Assembly (NCBI RefSeq): GCF_023721415.1 | Contig: NZ_JAMQVC010000001.1 | Span: 62,001 to 126,000 of the forward strand | Reading direction: 5' to 3' | Length of the DNA: 64,000 nucleotides | Source of the DNA: Galbibacter mesophilus | Lineage (GTDB): Bacteria; Bacteroidota; Bacteroidia; Flavobacteriales; Flavobacteriaceae | In this document: in pieces, positions 33,814 to 42,887 of the stretch | Layout: the number at the start of each line of letters is the position of its first letter | Numbering within the stretch: the stretch's first letter is position 1 | Notes under the pieces: generated by a model | What the model saw: only the letters and a program-made list of their open reading frames with translations | Database searches by the model: none | What the model was told of the DNA's origin: nothing | Program-made: the position numbers and the translations under genes

Positions 33814-36183
33814 ATGAAAAAAATAGTTACACTTCTTTTTTTAGCAACCACATTATATGGGTTTTCCCAAGGAAACATAAAGGGCAAAGTAACCACAGAA
33901 AGCGGCACTCCTATTTCCATGGTAAATGTCATGCTTAAAAACACCAACAAAGGGACGGAGACCAACCATAATGGAAACTTCAATCTACAAAATGTTGATG
34001 CCGGCAATTATACGCTCGTAGTCACCTATATGGGTTTTGTGCCTCAAGAACTAACTGTAAATGTTCAAGATGACGAAACAACGCAATTAAATGGCATAAT
34101 TCTAAAGGAATCCACCGAATTTCTCGATGAAGTGGTATTAAATGGAAATGGCTCCAACGATTATGTGGTAAAAACACCTTCTTCTTCCCTTCGACTTAAA
34201 ACAGAGGTATTGAAGCTTCCACAGAATATTCAAATTGTTAGTAACGAATTGATAAAAAGCCAAAACATCATCAACATGATGGAGAGTGTAACCCGTAACG
34301 TGAGTGGTGCCCAAATGATAGAACACTGGGGGACCTTTGCACGAATCAACATGCGCGGATTTAAATTACCAGCTTTTAGAAATGGGATGAATGTTGAACT
34401 TCCTTGGGGACCATTATCAGAAGATATGTCAATGGTAAATAATATCGAATTTGTAAAAGGCCCTGCAGGTTTTATGTTGTCCGCTGGTGAACCTGGAGGG
34501 TTTTACAATGTTGTAACCAAGAAACCTGTAAAGGAAAATATTAATGAAATTACATTAACCGCTGGTAGCTTTAATACCTATCGAGCCACATTCGACTCTG
34601 GCGGGGCGCTTACCAAAGATGGGAAACTTCAATACCGTTTTAACGGAATGTACCAAGAAAATGAATCTTTTAGGGAGTTTGAAGAAGGAAGCAGGTTTAG
34701 CATTGTCCCTTCTCTTCGATATGAAATATCTGATAAGACACAAATAACCACAGAATTTACATATCAGGAAGCAGACCAAATGATTGGGTCGGCATATGTG
34801 TTTGCTCCAATAGATGATGGCTTTGGAAGTTTACCACAAGACTTCTCAGGAATAGACAAAGATTTTCCATCCAGCGACATTGAGGAATTAAGTCTGCTTA
34901 CCAATTTAACACATAACTTCAACGATAAATGGCAAGTTCAAGGTCAATATATGTACATGGACTATAGCCTGGAAGGTTCTTCCACTTGGCCTGTTACCCC
35001 AAATGGAGAAGGAGTGCTACCCAATGGCGATATGTATCGAGGTGTGAGTATTTGGGACGCATTAAGCACCAACGAACTCGCACAGATTTATGTAAACGGT
35101 GAATTTAATACTGGTGGTATTACTCATAAAATTCTTGGTGGGTTTGATTACAGAAATCTAGAATATTGGGCCGATTGGGGTCAAGGAGGCAACATTGATG
35201 TAAACGGTCCTTTTAATATTTACAATCCAGTTTATGGGAATGCTGTTTACCCCGTCTTTAATCGTTCTCAATCTGTAAAAGAGAGAGGTGCAGCCAATTA
35301 TCAAGGAAATAACTACCGTGCTTTTTATCTTCAAGATGAAGCTTGGATGTTTAATAATCGCTTACGGATAACACTAGCTGCACGTTACAACGATGCCACT
35401 ATTTTTGCATACGGACAGGAAAGCAATGATGAAAAAGTAACTCCAAGAATAGGGGTTAGTTTTGATATTTTACCTGGCTTTACAGCTTACGGACTTTATG
35501 ATGAAGCCTTTACTCCACAATACGGACAAAGTTACAACAATCAAAGATTCGACCCTTTGGAGTCGGTTGATATTGAAGGAGGATTGAAAAAAGAATGGTT
35601 CAACGGAAAACTAAATACCAGCATAACTGCTTATCAAATAACAAAAAACAATTATTTGGTAACCGATTTTGAACATCCCGCTGAAGATGGTAGCTTCCGA
35701 TTTTCAACACAAACCGGTGAAGTTCAATCGAAAGGTATTGAATTTGACATGCAAGGACAGATTACGGAATGCTTAAACGTAGTTTTCAACTACGCGCATA
35801 CGGACGTTAGAATCACAGAAGATACCAACCCCGACAATATTGGCACTCGTATCGCAGGCCACGCCAAACATATTACCAACGGATGGGTAAATTACACATT
35901 TCATGAAGATAACTTCTTAAAGGGATTTGGAGTTTCCTTAGGCTACCAATACCAAGTAGACCGTTCTTCCTGGGCGTGGGGTGCAGAAAACAACCCGTTA
36001 CTTCCAGATTATTTTAGACTGGACGGAGGTATCTCGTGGGCCAAAAATAATTTTAGAGTCAACCTAAACGTCAATAATATTTTAGATGAATACCTGTATT
36101 CGGGTTCCGCTTATGCAAAATACCTATACTGGCAAAGTGAGCCAGGAATTAATGGTAGAATTACCTTAGCCTACCGATTTTAA
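33814..36183 (+). CDS. TonB-dependent siderophore receptor
   Basis: This is a second siderophore-type receptor of 789 residues. It has a signal peptide (about 1-20, ending GFSQ), a carboxypeptidase-regulatory-like domain (about 22-105), a plug with LKTEVLKLPQNIQIVSNELI and VKGPAGFMLSAGEPGGFYNVVTKKP (about 130-235), and a barrel ending ITLAYRF. Its plug differs clearly from the first receptor, so a different siderophore is likely. It heads an operon with a DUF4198 protein, two small membrane proteins and a PepSY protein, and is divergent from an AraC regulator. Confidence 0.92.
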   Translation: MKKIVTLLFLATTLYGFSQGNIKGKVTTESGTPISMVNVMLKNTNKGTETNHNGNFNLQNVDAGNYTLVVTYMGFVPQELTVNVQDDETTQLNGIILKESTEFLDEVVLNGNGSNDYVVKTPSSSLRLKTEVLKLPQNIQIVSNELIKSQNIINMMESVTRNVSGAQMIEHWGTFARINMRGFKLPAFRNGMNVELPWGPLSEDMSMVNNIEFVKGPAGFMLSAGEPGGFYNVVTKKPVKENINEITLTAGSFNTYRATFDSGGALTKDGKLQYRFNGMYQENESFREFEEGSRFSIVPSLRYEISDKTQITTEFTYQEADQMIGSAYVFAPIDDGFGSLPQDFSGIDKDFPSSDIEELSLLTNLTHNFNDKWQVQGQYMYMDYSLEGSSTWPVTPNGEGVLPNGDMYRGVSIWDALSTNELAQIYVNGEFNTGGITHKILGGFDYRNLEYWADWGQGGNIDVNGPFNIYNPVYGNAVYPVFNRSQSVKERGAANYQGNNYRAFYLQDEAWMFNNRLRITLAARYNDATIFAYGQESNDEKVTPRIGVSFDILPGFTAYGLYDEAFTPQYGQSYNNQRFDPLESVDIEGGLKKEWFNGKLNTSITAYQITKNNYLVTDFEHPAEDGSFRFSTQTGEVQSKGIEFDMQGQITECLNVVFNYAHTDVRITEDTNPDNIGTRIAGHAKHITNGWVNYTFHEDNFLKGFGVSLGYQYQVDRSSWAWGAENNPLLPDYFRLDGGISWAKNNFRVNLNVNNILDEYLYSGSAYAKYLYWQSEPGINGRITLAYRF

Positions 36184-36205
36184 TTAATAAAAAAATAGAA
36201 AAAAC

Positions 36206-36922
36206 ATGAAAAAACTAATTACACTTATCGCATTTCTTTGTATTTCAAGTTCTTCTTTTGCCCATTACCTTTGGTTGGAAACCAATGCCGATGGAAAGCT
36301 TGGAGAAAAACAAGAAGTAAAAGTACACTTTGGTGAATACACCTATGGAGTTATTGAAAAAGTTGAAGGCGATGCTTTTTCAAAAGTGAATAAATTCACT
36401 CTTTGGTTAGTTTCTCCTTCTGGAGCGAAAACACCATTGGAAACCTCTGCTAAAGAAACGTATTACCTAGCTTATTTCACTCCCCAGGAGGAAGGGACTT
36501 ACACGGTTCTTTTAAACAATGATGAAATTGATGTTATTGATTATACCCAATACGATTTCGGTATTTTTAAAACACATTACCATTCGGTAGCAACTGTAAA
36601 TGTAGGAAGCAAAACCAACGAGTCTGTTTCAGAAAATAAAGAAGGAATTACTGTAAAAAGGATTGCGTCGGAAAAAAATGAGGTAAAACTTCAAATTTTG
36701 TATAAAAACGAACCTTTGGCAAAAAATGAGGTTACCGTTTTTGTAGCCGACCAATGGTCTAAAAAACTGGAAAGTGATGATGAAGGATTCATTTCATTCA
36801 AAAAACCTTGGAATACCAAATACATTTTAGAAACAACAAAAAAAGAAGAAGTTCCAGGCACTTACAACGGGGAGGGTTACCAATTTGTTTGGCATTGTGC
36901 CACCTATTGCATCCCTAAATAG
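36206..36922 (+). CDS. DUF4198 periplasmic protein
   Basis: This 238-residue protein has a signal peptide MKKLITLIAFLCISSSSFA, so the mature form begins with His (HYLWLETNADG). DUF4198 proteins are periplasmic beta-sandwich proteins, several found with metal-transport genes; an exposed N-terminal His and other His/Cys residues (HCATYC at the end) could bind metal. It lies 22 nt after the siderophore receptor, so a role in iron release or sensing in the periplasm is inferred. Confidence 0.78.
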   Translation: MKKLITLIAFLCISSSSFAHYLWLETNADGKLGEKQEVKVHFGEYTYGVIEKVEGDAFSKVNKFTLWLVSPSGAKTPLETSAKETYYLAYFTPQEEGTYTVLLNNDEIDVIDYTQYDFGIFKTHYHSVATVNVGSKTNESVSENKEGITVKRIASEKNEVKLQILYKNEPLAKNEVTVFVADQWSKKLESDDEGFISFKKPWNTKYILETTKKEEVPGTYNGEGYQFVWHCATYCIPK

Positions 36923-37027
36923 CATTAAAAATACCCGTAATACACCTTTTACTAAATCACAAAAACAGCTCTGGGAACCCTTCAGGGTTGTTCTTGTGTA
37001 AATATTAAGAAAACAAACTGCTACCAA

Positions 37028-37357
37028 ATGATATCTTTAATTATATTTTTGATTTTTATAGGATTCTATGCTTTATACAACAGCTCTAAACGGGCGGCGC
37101 TCAATACTTCAAAAATAGAAGTATGGCTTCAGAAAAACCTTAAAATTTCAAAGGTCACAGCAATTCTTCTTTTAAGTATTTCGCTTGTTTTATCCATTTT
37201 TGAGAATGGTTTTGCGTCTGGCACACTCTTATGGTTTATCTTATTAATGACGCTGGGCAGTTTGACAATTTTACTTGCACCATTAAAAATTATGAGTTAC
37301 AAAACTGTTTTAGTGGTTTTTACATGCATCTTATGGATTGAAAATTTTATTTTTTAA
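37028..37357 (+). CDS. Small membrane protein of the iron locus (DUF3325-like)
   Basis: This 109-residue protein has four predicted membrane helices (about 2-16, 40-58, 64-83 and 90-107) and a basic loop NSSKRAALNTSKIEVWLQKNLK. Its size and place before a DUF3649-like protein and a PepSY protein recall the DUF3325 proteins of siderophore loci in proteobacteria, but I cannot confirm the family by eye. The 105 nt before it contain no hairpin, so it probably shares the receptor transcript. Confidence 0.65.
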   Translation: MISLIIFLIFIGFYALYNSSKRAALNTSKIEVWLQKNLKISKVTAILLLSISLVLSIFENGFASGTLLWFILLMTLGSLTILLAPLKIMSYKTVLVVFTCILWIENFIF

Positions 37358-37360
37358 GTT

Positions 37361-37660
37361 ATGCCCGCCAATAAAAAATACTTAACGCACTCCCCATGGC
37401 AACGTTTTGCCAAAATCTCTGCTGCATTTCTCGGTTCTTATTTAGTTACCGTAAGCTTACATTTGGCCATCGCAGGGTGGTTTGCCAAAGCCAATATAGT
37501 AATAACCATGACCTATTCTGGATTTATCATTTGGTCTGTTTTAATGGTGGTTACTTTCTTGGTTAAAAATGGTTGGAAAATATGGGGGCTTTACCTACTC
37601 CTCACTTTATTTTTCTTCGGAATATATTACTTCGGAAAAACTTATAATCCCACTTTTTAA
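37361..37660 (+). CDS. Small membrane protein of the iron locus (DUF3649-like)
   Basis: This 99-residue protein has three predicted membrane helices (about 15-37, 42-62 and 70-90) and a charged N terminus ending in SPWQRFAKISAAFLGSYLV. It resembles DUF3649 iron-uptake proteins, which sit between siderophore receptors and PepSY proteins. It begins 3 nt after the preceding gene and is directly followed by the PepSY gene at the next base, so all three are tightly coupled. Confidence 0.72.
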   Translation: MPANKKYLTHSPWQRFAKISAAFLGSYLVTVSLHLAIAGWFAKANIVITMTYSGFIIWSVLMVVTFLVKNGWKIWGLYLLLTLFFFGIYYFGKTYNPTF

Positions 37661-39235
37661 ATGAATCAACGCTCCTACAACATATTTTTTCATTTACATA
37701 CCATTAGCGGCATTATAATAAGTGCTGCTCTCTTTGTTATTTTTTTCGCAGGATCCTTCGCTTTTTTTAGGGATGAAATAGCCAATTGGCAAAAAAATAA
37801 AGAAATGCCCGCCATAGAAACAGGCATTACCATAAATATAGATACAGTTCTGGACTCGCTGAATAATACTTATCAATTATATGGCCGCGATATAGAAATT
37901 GGCAAACATTATAACGAAAGACGAATTGATGTAAATCTTTCCGCGAGCAAAGATTCAACCGCTTCTGAAGAGTCAAAAAAAGGTGCATTTTTCTACTTAG
38001 ATACCAATACCTTCCACACTTATAATTATCAAGAATCATACACCCTTGGTGAGTTTCTATACCGATTGCATTTCTTTGCACAAATCCCTTATCCTTATGG
38101 ATATTATCTTTCAGGTTTTGTTGCCTTCTTTTTCCTATTTGCATTGATTACAGGAATCCTTATCCACTGGGACAAAATTGTGACTAATTTTTATGTTTTT
38201 AGACCCAAAGCAAAACTTAAAACTATTTGGACAGATGCACATACGGCATTGGGTCTTATCGGTTTTCCTTTTCAATTTGTATATGCTGTAACAGGAGCAT
38301 TTTTTATGCTAAGCGCTATCATGGCAGCTCCCAATATATTTTTTCTATACGATGGTGACCAACAAAAAATGTATGAAGAATTAGAATACACAGAGAAACC
38401 AGAAGCACTTTCTTACGAAAAACTAAAAACTATTCCTTCCGTAGAAAAATACGTAACCAACACAAAAGCCACTTGGGAAGATTTTTCCATATCGCATATC
38501 CATATCCACAATTTCGGGGACAAAGACATGAAAGTTTCAGTAGAAGGGGAATTAAACAAAAAAGAGAAGTTTACAGGAAATGGTAAAATAGTGTATCAAG
38601 TCAGCACAAATAAAATACTATCCAAAAGGAATCCTTTTACTGAAACCACTTACCTAGATGGGGTGAAAAATGTCCTTTATCGTTTGCATTTTGGTGATTA
38701 TTCCGGGTATTCTTTAAAAATTATAAGTTTTCTTCTGGGGCTTATTTCTTGTTTTGTAATTATTTCTGGGGTACTTATTTGGTTGGTGGCAAGAGACAAA
38801 AGACACATACCGGAAAAGAAACGTAAATTCAACAAATGGCTGGTTACAATCTATATAGCTATCTGTTTATCCATGTACCCAACAACAGCTCTTTCATTTA
38901 TTGCTGTTAAAATTTTTCCTTTTGCAGATAAAGCCTTTATTTATCAGTTTTATTTTATCTGTTGGCTTATACTTTCAATCATATTTATTTGTAAACAAAG
39001 TCTTTATTCCATCAATAGATATGCGTTATTGATTGGCAGTATTATTGGCTTTTTTATTCCTATTAGTAATGGAATAATAACAGGAAATTGGTTTTGGAAA
39101 TCTTATTCTGAAAACTTATTTCAATCCTTTTTTATCGACATTTTCTGGTTGGTTTTAGCCAGCATCACCCTTTTAGTCTCTTTTAAAATCAGAAAAAATC
39201 AGTATAAAACTTTTAATTCCTCCAAAACCTCATGA
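37661..39235 (+). CDS. PepSY-associated transmembrane protein (iron-uptake type)
   Basis: This 524-residue inner-membrane protein belongs to the PepSY_TM family. The N-terminal helix follows FHLHTISGIIISAALF, a periplasmic region holds a LHFFAQIPYPYGYYLSG segment, then come helices near AFFFLFALITGILIHWDKI, a TDAHTALGLIGFPFQFVYAVTG helix and, after a second periplasmic domain, LKIISFLLGLISCFVIISGVL. Four additional helices follow. Conserved His residues (FHLHT, DAHTALG, LHFGDY) are candidate haem ligands. It closes the siderophore operon. The 3' end overlaps the convergent DUF1801 gene by 37 nt. Confidence 0.85.
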   Translation: MNQRSYNIFFHLHTISGIIISAALFVIFFAGSFAFFRDEIANWQKNKEMPAIETGITINIDTVLDSLNNTYQLYGRDIEIGKHYNERRIDVNLSASKDSTASEESKKGAFFYLDTNTFHTYNYQESYTLGEFLYRLHFFAQIPYPYGYYLSGFVAFFFLFALITGILIHWDKIVTNFYVFRPKAKLKTIWTDAHTALGLIGFPFQFVYAVTGAFFMLSAIMAAPNIFFLYDGDQQKMYEELEYTEKPEALSYEKLKTIPSVEKYVTNTKATWEDFSISHIHIHNFGDKDMKVSVEGELNKKEKFTGNGKIVYQVSTNKILSKRNPFTETTYLDGVKNVLYRLHFGDYSGYSLKIISFLLGLISCFVIISGVLIWLVARDKRHIPEKKRKFNKWLVTIYIAICLSMYPTTALSFIAVKIFPFADKAFIYQFYFICWLILSIIFICKQSLYSINRYALLIGSIIGFFIPISNGIITGNWFWKSYSENLFQSFFIDIFWLVLASITLLVSFKIRKNQYKTFNSSKTS

Positions 39236-39540
39236 ATCACTGTTTTGTTTATTTCGTCTAAAGACCAGTACCGAAGGGACTTAACAAGTTTCCTGTTTTC
39301 TCCTATTAATTTATCTTGATGCTGGGTTAATTGAGTTCCTTTCATAAAACAGAGGTCTACATAACCATGCGTAACGTTTAAATAACAGAAGGGTTTTGTT
39401 TTGTAGTAATAAAAAGGAAGATGCCACTTAAATTTCAGCTCCAAATCATTGATTGATTTTTCAATAATGAGCTGTAAATACATTAAAATCTCCCTATACT
39501 TTTCAGGTTGTTTAAGGATATAGGTTTCAGCTGGGTTCAT
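39199..39540 (-). CDS. DUF1801 domain protein
   Basis: This is a 113-residue cytoplasmic protein of the DUF1801/YdhG-like alpha-beta fold (LKFKWHLPFYYYKTKPFCYLNVTHGYVDLCFMKG is the conserved core). The fold also occurs in the frataxin-like iron-binding protein Fra of Bacillus, but that function cannot be claimed here. It is convergent with, and overlaps by 37 nt, the PepSY gene of the iron operon, with no terminator between them. Confidence 0.8.
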   Translation of the reverse strand: MNPAETYILKQPEKYREILMYLQLIIEKSINDLELKFKWHLPFYYYKTKPFCYLNVTHGYVDLCFMKGTQLTQHQDKLIGENRKLVKSLRYWSLDEINKTVIHEVLEELKVLY

Positions 39541-39619
39541 CAGTTTTTTTTACAAGAGTTTGTTATAAATTTAGTATTTTAAAGAAAATAAAATTAATTT
39601 AGTTCAAAATTTACAAATC

Positions 39620-40267
39620 ATGATAAAGAAAGTAATTCTACCCCTGCTAACATTGGCATTGGTTTATTCCTGTGGTACATCCACAAACATTACAGCCTCT
39701 TGGGCCAATAAAGAAGCTTTTGCTCAGAAAAAATACAAAAATGTTTTTATCGCTGCCATAACGGGAAATGTTCCTGCTAAAACTACCATCGAAAATGAGT
39801 TGGCATTTCAATTGCAACAAAGAGGGATTAGTTCTACAAAAAGCCACAATGTATTTCCTGGAACATTTACAAAAGAGAACAAACCTTCAAAGGAAACGCT
39901 TTTAGAAGGTATTAGAAATGCCAAGAGTGATGCCATTTTAACCATTACGCTTAAGCATGAAGAAAATGAAACACGTTATGTGCCAGGGACTAATAATTAT
40001 GCTATGTACAATCCTGTTGGTTACGGTTACTACGGAAATTTCTATGGATACTATAATTCGGTATATGCCTACGGATATGATCCTGGATATTACACAACCG
40101 ACAAGGTATATTATTTAGAAACTAATATTTACGATGCTGATAGCCAAGAACTTATTTGGTCTGCGCAATCTAAAACCTATAATCCTTCAAATATTGATGA
40201 CTTTACAAAAGGTTACACAGAAGCGATTATCGGCAAATTACAGAAAGACGAAATTTTAGCACAATAA
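39620..40267 (+). CDS. Lipoprotein with Tyr/Gly-rich loop, DUF4136-like
   Basis: This 215-residue protein has a lipoprotein signal with lipidated Cys18 (LALVYSC). The mature part begins GTSTNITASWANKEAF, followed by KKYKNVFIAAITGNVPAKTTIENELAFQLQQRG, the nucleotide-free Rossmann-like start common in DUF4136-like lipoproteins. A Tyr/Gly-rich segment (NPVGYGYYGNFYGYYNSVYAYGYD, stated as about residues 133-156 with roughly half Tyr/Gly) precedes a TDKVYYLETNIYDADSQEL strand block. It is probably an outer-membrane lipoprotein of unknown role. A terminator follows. Confidence 0.75.
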   Translation: MIKKVILPLLTLALVYSCGTSTNITASWANKEAFAQKKYKNVFIAAITGNVPAKTTIENELAFQLQQRGISSTKSHNVFPGTFTKENKPSKETLLEGIRNAKSDAILTITLKHEENETRYVPGTNNYAMYNPVGYGYYGNFYGYYNSVYAYGYDPGYYTTDKVYYLETNIYDADSQELIWSAQSKTYNPSNIDDFTKGYTEAIIGKLQKDEILAQ

Positions 40268-40294
40268 TTTTTATTACGCCTTTATAAGAAAGAG

Positions 40295-40332
40295 AAAAAC
40301 GGTTAATCTAGAACAAGCTTAACCGTTTTTTT
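40295..40332 (+). terminator. Intrinsic terminator
   Basis: Arms AAAAACGGTTAA (40295-40306) and TTAACCGTTTTT (40319-40330) with a T-run end the preceding lipoprotein transcript. Confidence 0.9.
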
Positions 40333-40439
40333 ATTTAACCCATTTTAAAATTTTGCTATATTTATAGTAGCAAGTTAAAACTTAACTCCTTCCCCCTCAC
40401 CCTATAGACGATAGTTGAATATAAATAATCTCTAAGGGA

Positions 40440-41480
40440 ATGCATAAAATTTTTACATTTTTACTTACTTTTTCAGTTCTATTAATATCCCAAACTAGTT
40501 TTTCGCAGGAAGAAGAACCGCACGATAGCATTGTATTAGACAATAAAGATATCCTAGTGGGTGAAATTAAAGAAATGAAAAATGGTGTTCTTACCATTGA
40601 AACCGATTATAGTGATAGCGATTTTAAGGTGAAATGGGTTAATATTAAAAAAATTAATAGTAATCAGTATTACCTAGTTACCCTCTCAGATGGTAGAAGG
40701 CTCAACACCAGTCTAAGAACAAAGCCTAGCGATTCTGCGACGGTAGATTTGCTGAATTCATTTGATGAAACCATTACAGTTCCTATTGAAGATGTGGTAT
40801 ATGTAAAAGCGCTAAAAACATCTTTCTTTTCACGCTTGAGCGCCTCCATTTCATTAGGGTACAACTTCACAAAAAGCAATAACCTCAGTCAACTTACAGT
40901 TCGAAGTACTGTGGGCTACATCGGGGATAAATGGGGATTTAACGGGAGCTATAACTCTGTTAGAAGCAATCAAGACAGTGTCCCTGAAACGCATCGAACC
41001 GATGCATCCCTCGGGGCAAGGTATTTTATGAAACACGATTGGTTCTACACATTAGCTGGAGATTTCTTAGCCAACGACGAACAAAAACTTAAACTACGAA
41101 GTACTATAAAAACAGGTATCGGTAAGTACATTGTTCATTCCAACAGAGTGTACTTTTCTTCAGGTGCAGGTTTGGCATGGAACAACGAACGCTTTACGGA
41201 TGCTGTAACTCCCAACAGAAACAGTTTGGAAGCATTTTTAGGACTAGAACTAAATATGTTCGATTTTGATGATATCAGTCTTTATTCCAATTTCACTGTT
41301 TTTCCCAGTTTAACCGAATCGGGAAGGGTCCGTACCGACTTTAGTGTGGATTTATCGTACGACCTCCCTTTGGACTTTTTCATCAAAGTAGGACTTACCC
41401 ACAACTTCGATAGTAAACCGGTGCAGAATGCTTCGAAAGTAGATTACATATTCCAAACAACGTTTGGCTGGGAACTTTAA
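40440..41480 (+). CDS. DUF481 outer-membrane beta-barrel protein
   Basis: This 346-residue protein has a signal peptide (about 1-22, ending TSFSQ). The region about 30-110 has short beta strands (DSIVLDNKDILVGEIKEMKNGVLTIETDYSDSDFKVKWVNIKKI), an SH3-like module. The C-terminal 220 residues form a DUF481 barrel with SASISLGYNFTKSNNLSQL, a regular strand pattern and a final aromatic residue region (FGWEL). DUF481 proteins are salt- or acid-stress barrels of unclear function in other bacteria. It overlaps a possible longer frame of the next gene. Confidence 0.8.
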   Translation: MHKIFTFLLTFSVLLISQTSFSQEEEPHDSIVLDNKDILVGEIKEMKNGVLTIETDYSDSDFKVKWVNIKKINSNQYYLVTLSDGRRLNTSLRTKPSDSATVDLLNSFDETITVPIEDVVYVKALKTSFFSRLSASISLGYNFTKSNNLSQLTVRSTVGYIGDKWGFNGSYNSVRSNQDSVPETHRTDASLGARYFMKHDWFYTLAGDFLANDEQKLKLRSTIKTGIGKYIVHSNRVYFSSGAGLAWNNERFTDAVTPNRNSLEAFLGLELNMFDFDDISLYSNFTVFPSLTESGRVRTDFSVDLSYDLPLDFFIKVGLTHNFDSKPVQNASKVDYIFQTTFGWEL

Positions 41481-41493
41481 CACTTCAGAAATT

Positions 41494-42102
41494 ATGATAA
41501 AAATTTTTACTTCGATAAAATCCCAATTACTATTTGGAGCCATGCTCTTAGTTACCACCGCTAATTTCGCTCAAGAAATAGAAAGCGAAACAGAAACCGT
41601 TAACGAAAGTGAGACCATAGTAGAGCAGGAAAGTGAAGAAGAGGAAGAAGAATTCAAACGCCATAAACTAGGCGCTTTTATTGGTTATACTTGGATACCC
41701 AAAATAGTAGATCAAGAAGGAGAAAGAGGTAAAATATTAGTACCTGCTCTTGGATTCTCATACGAATATTGGTTTGCCGAAAGATGGGCCATAGGAACTT
41801 ATAATGATGTGGAGATTATTAAATATGAAGTCGAAAGAGAAAATGGGATGGGCGAACTCGCAAGGGAAAATGCTATTGTGCTATCCTTAGGACTGGTTTA
41901 CGAAGTACTACCCGGGTGGACACTTATTGCTGGCGGCGGTATCGAAACCGATAAAAATGAAACCCTAGGAATTGGACACTTCGGTACCGAATATGTATTT
42001 CTTGAGAAAAAAGAAACAGAATTATCCCTTTCATTTACTTATACCCGCAAGGAGTTTTACGATACTTTTTCTATCGGTTTGGTACTAGGTAAAAAATTAT
42101 AG
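41494..42102 (+). CDS. Secreted outer-membrane beta-barrel protein
   Basis: The start at ATG 41494 (202 residues) is preferred over 41464, which overlaps the preceding gene and spoils the signal peptide. From 41494 the signal ends near ATANFAQ (about residue 27). A very acidic linker follows (ESETETVNESETIVEQ and a run of six Glu, about 30-55). The rest is an eight-strand-like barrel (KLGAFIGYTWIPK to FSIGLVLGKKL). It lies 13 nt after the DUF481 gene, likely one operon. Function is unknown. Confidence 0.72.
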   Translation: MIKIFTSIKSQLLFGAMLLVTTANFAQEIESETETVNESETIVEQESEEEEEEFKRHKLGAFIGYTWIPKIVDQEGERGKILVPALGFSYEYWFAERWAIGTYNDVEIIKYEVERENGMGELARENAIVLSLGLVYEVLPGWTLIAGGGIETDKNETLGIGHFGTEYVFLEKKETELSLSFTYTRKEFYDTFSIGLVLGKKL

Positions 42103-42222
42103 CACTGTAACCGCTCCAAAAGATCTTAAATTAAAAACTAGGGATTGTTATAACTTATAAGCTAAATGGTTCTGCAACCATTGAAATTAAGAACGGAAAC
42201 TCAAATTAATTTTAATATTTAA

Positions 42223-42876
42223 ATGATGAAAACAGTGAACTTAATTCGTTTGTGCTGTATGTTATCAATAGGTTTATTGATGTACAGCTGTGCTGAAGAC
42301 GGCCCAGATTACGTAGATGAACTGGATGTAGTTTACACAAACTACAACGACGATTTTGATTTCGGTACAACTACCACCTATTCCCTACCCGATAATGTCA
42401 TTAAAGTTGATGACGAAACATTCCCTCTAGACGATGGCGATGAGCCAGACTTTATCGATGACGAATACGGCGATGTTATTTTAAGTAGTATTGCTTCCAA
42501 CATGGATGAACGTGGCTGGCAGCGAGTTGACAAAGATAGTAATCCAGATGTAATCATTTTACCCGCTGCTATGTCTACCCTTAATCTTTATTATTATTAC
42601 GATTGGGGCTACTGGGGTTGGTGGTACCCGGGCTACTTCCCTGGTTGGGGTTGGTGGTACCCTGGTTATTATCCTCCGTTTATCACTGGATACCGATCGG
42701 GAACTGTGGTTTTACAAATGACTCACCCTGATGGCATTGGCTTAGACGACAACATCCCTGTTATTTGGACGGCTTCCATAAATGGTTTATTTGAAGGAAG
42801 CACCACTTCCATTCAAGAAAGGATACGCAACACGGTAGATCAAGCCTTTACACAATCTCCCTACTTAACTAAATAA
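42223..42876 (+). CDS. DUF4136 lipoprotein with aromatic-rich repeat loop
   Basis: This 217-residue protein has a lipoprotein signal with Cys23 (GLLMYSC). The mature part starts AEDGPDYVDELDVVYTNYNDDFDFGTTTTYSLPDNV, typical of DUF4136. A loop at about residues 122-150 is made mainly of Tyr, Trp, Gly and Pro and contains a twofold repeat (GWWYPGYF then GWWYPGYY), matching an imperfect DNA duplication near 42605-42670. The C-terminal half (VVLQMTHPDGIGLDDNIPVIWTASINGL) is regular. Function is unknown. It starts 120 nt after the preceding barrel gene. Confidence 0.8.
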   Translation: MMKTVNLIRLCCMLSIGLLMYSCAEDGPDYVDELDVVYTNYNDDFDFGTTTTYSLPDNVIKVDDETFPLDDGDEPDFIDDEYGDVILSSIASNMDERGWQRVDKDSNPDVIILPAAMSTLNLYYYYDWGYWGWWYPGYFPGWGWWYPGYYPPFITGYRSGTVVLQMTHPDGIGLDDNIPVIWTASINGLFEGSTTSIQERIRNTVDQAFTQSPYLTK

Positions 42877-42887
42877 CACTTACTGAG

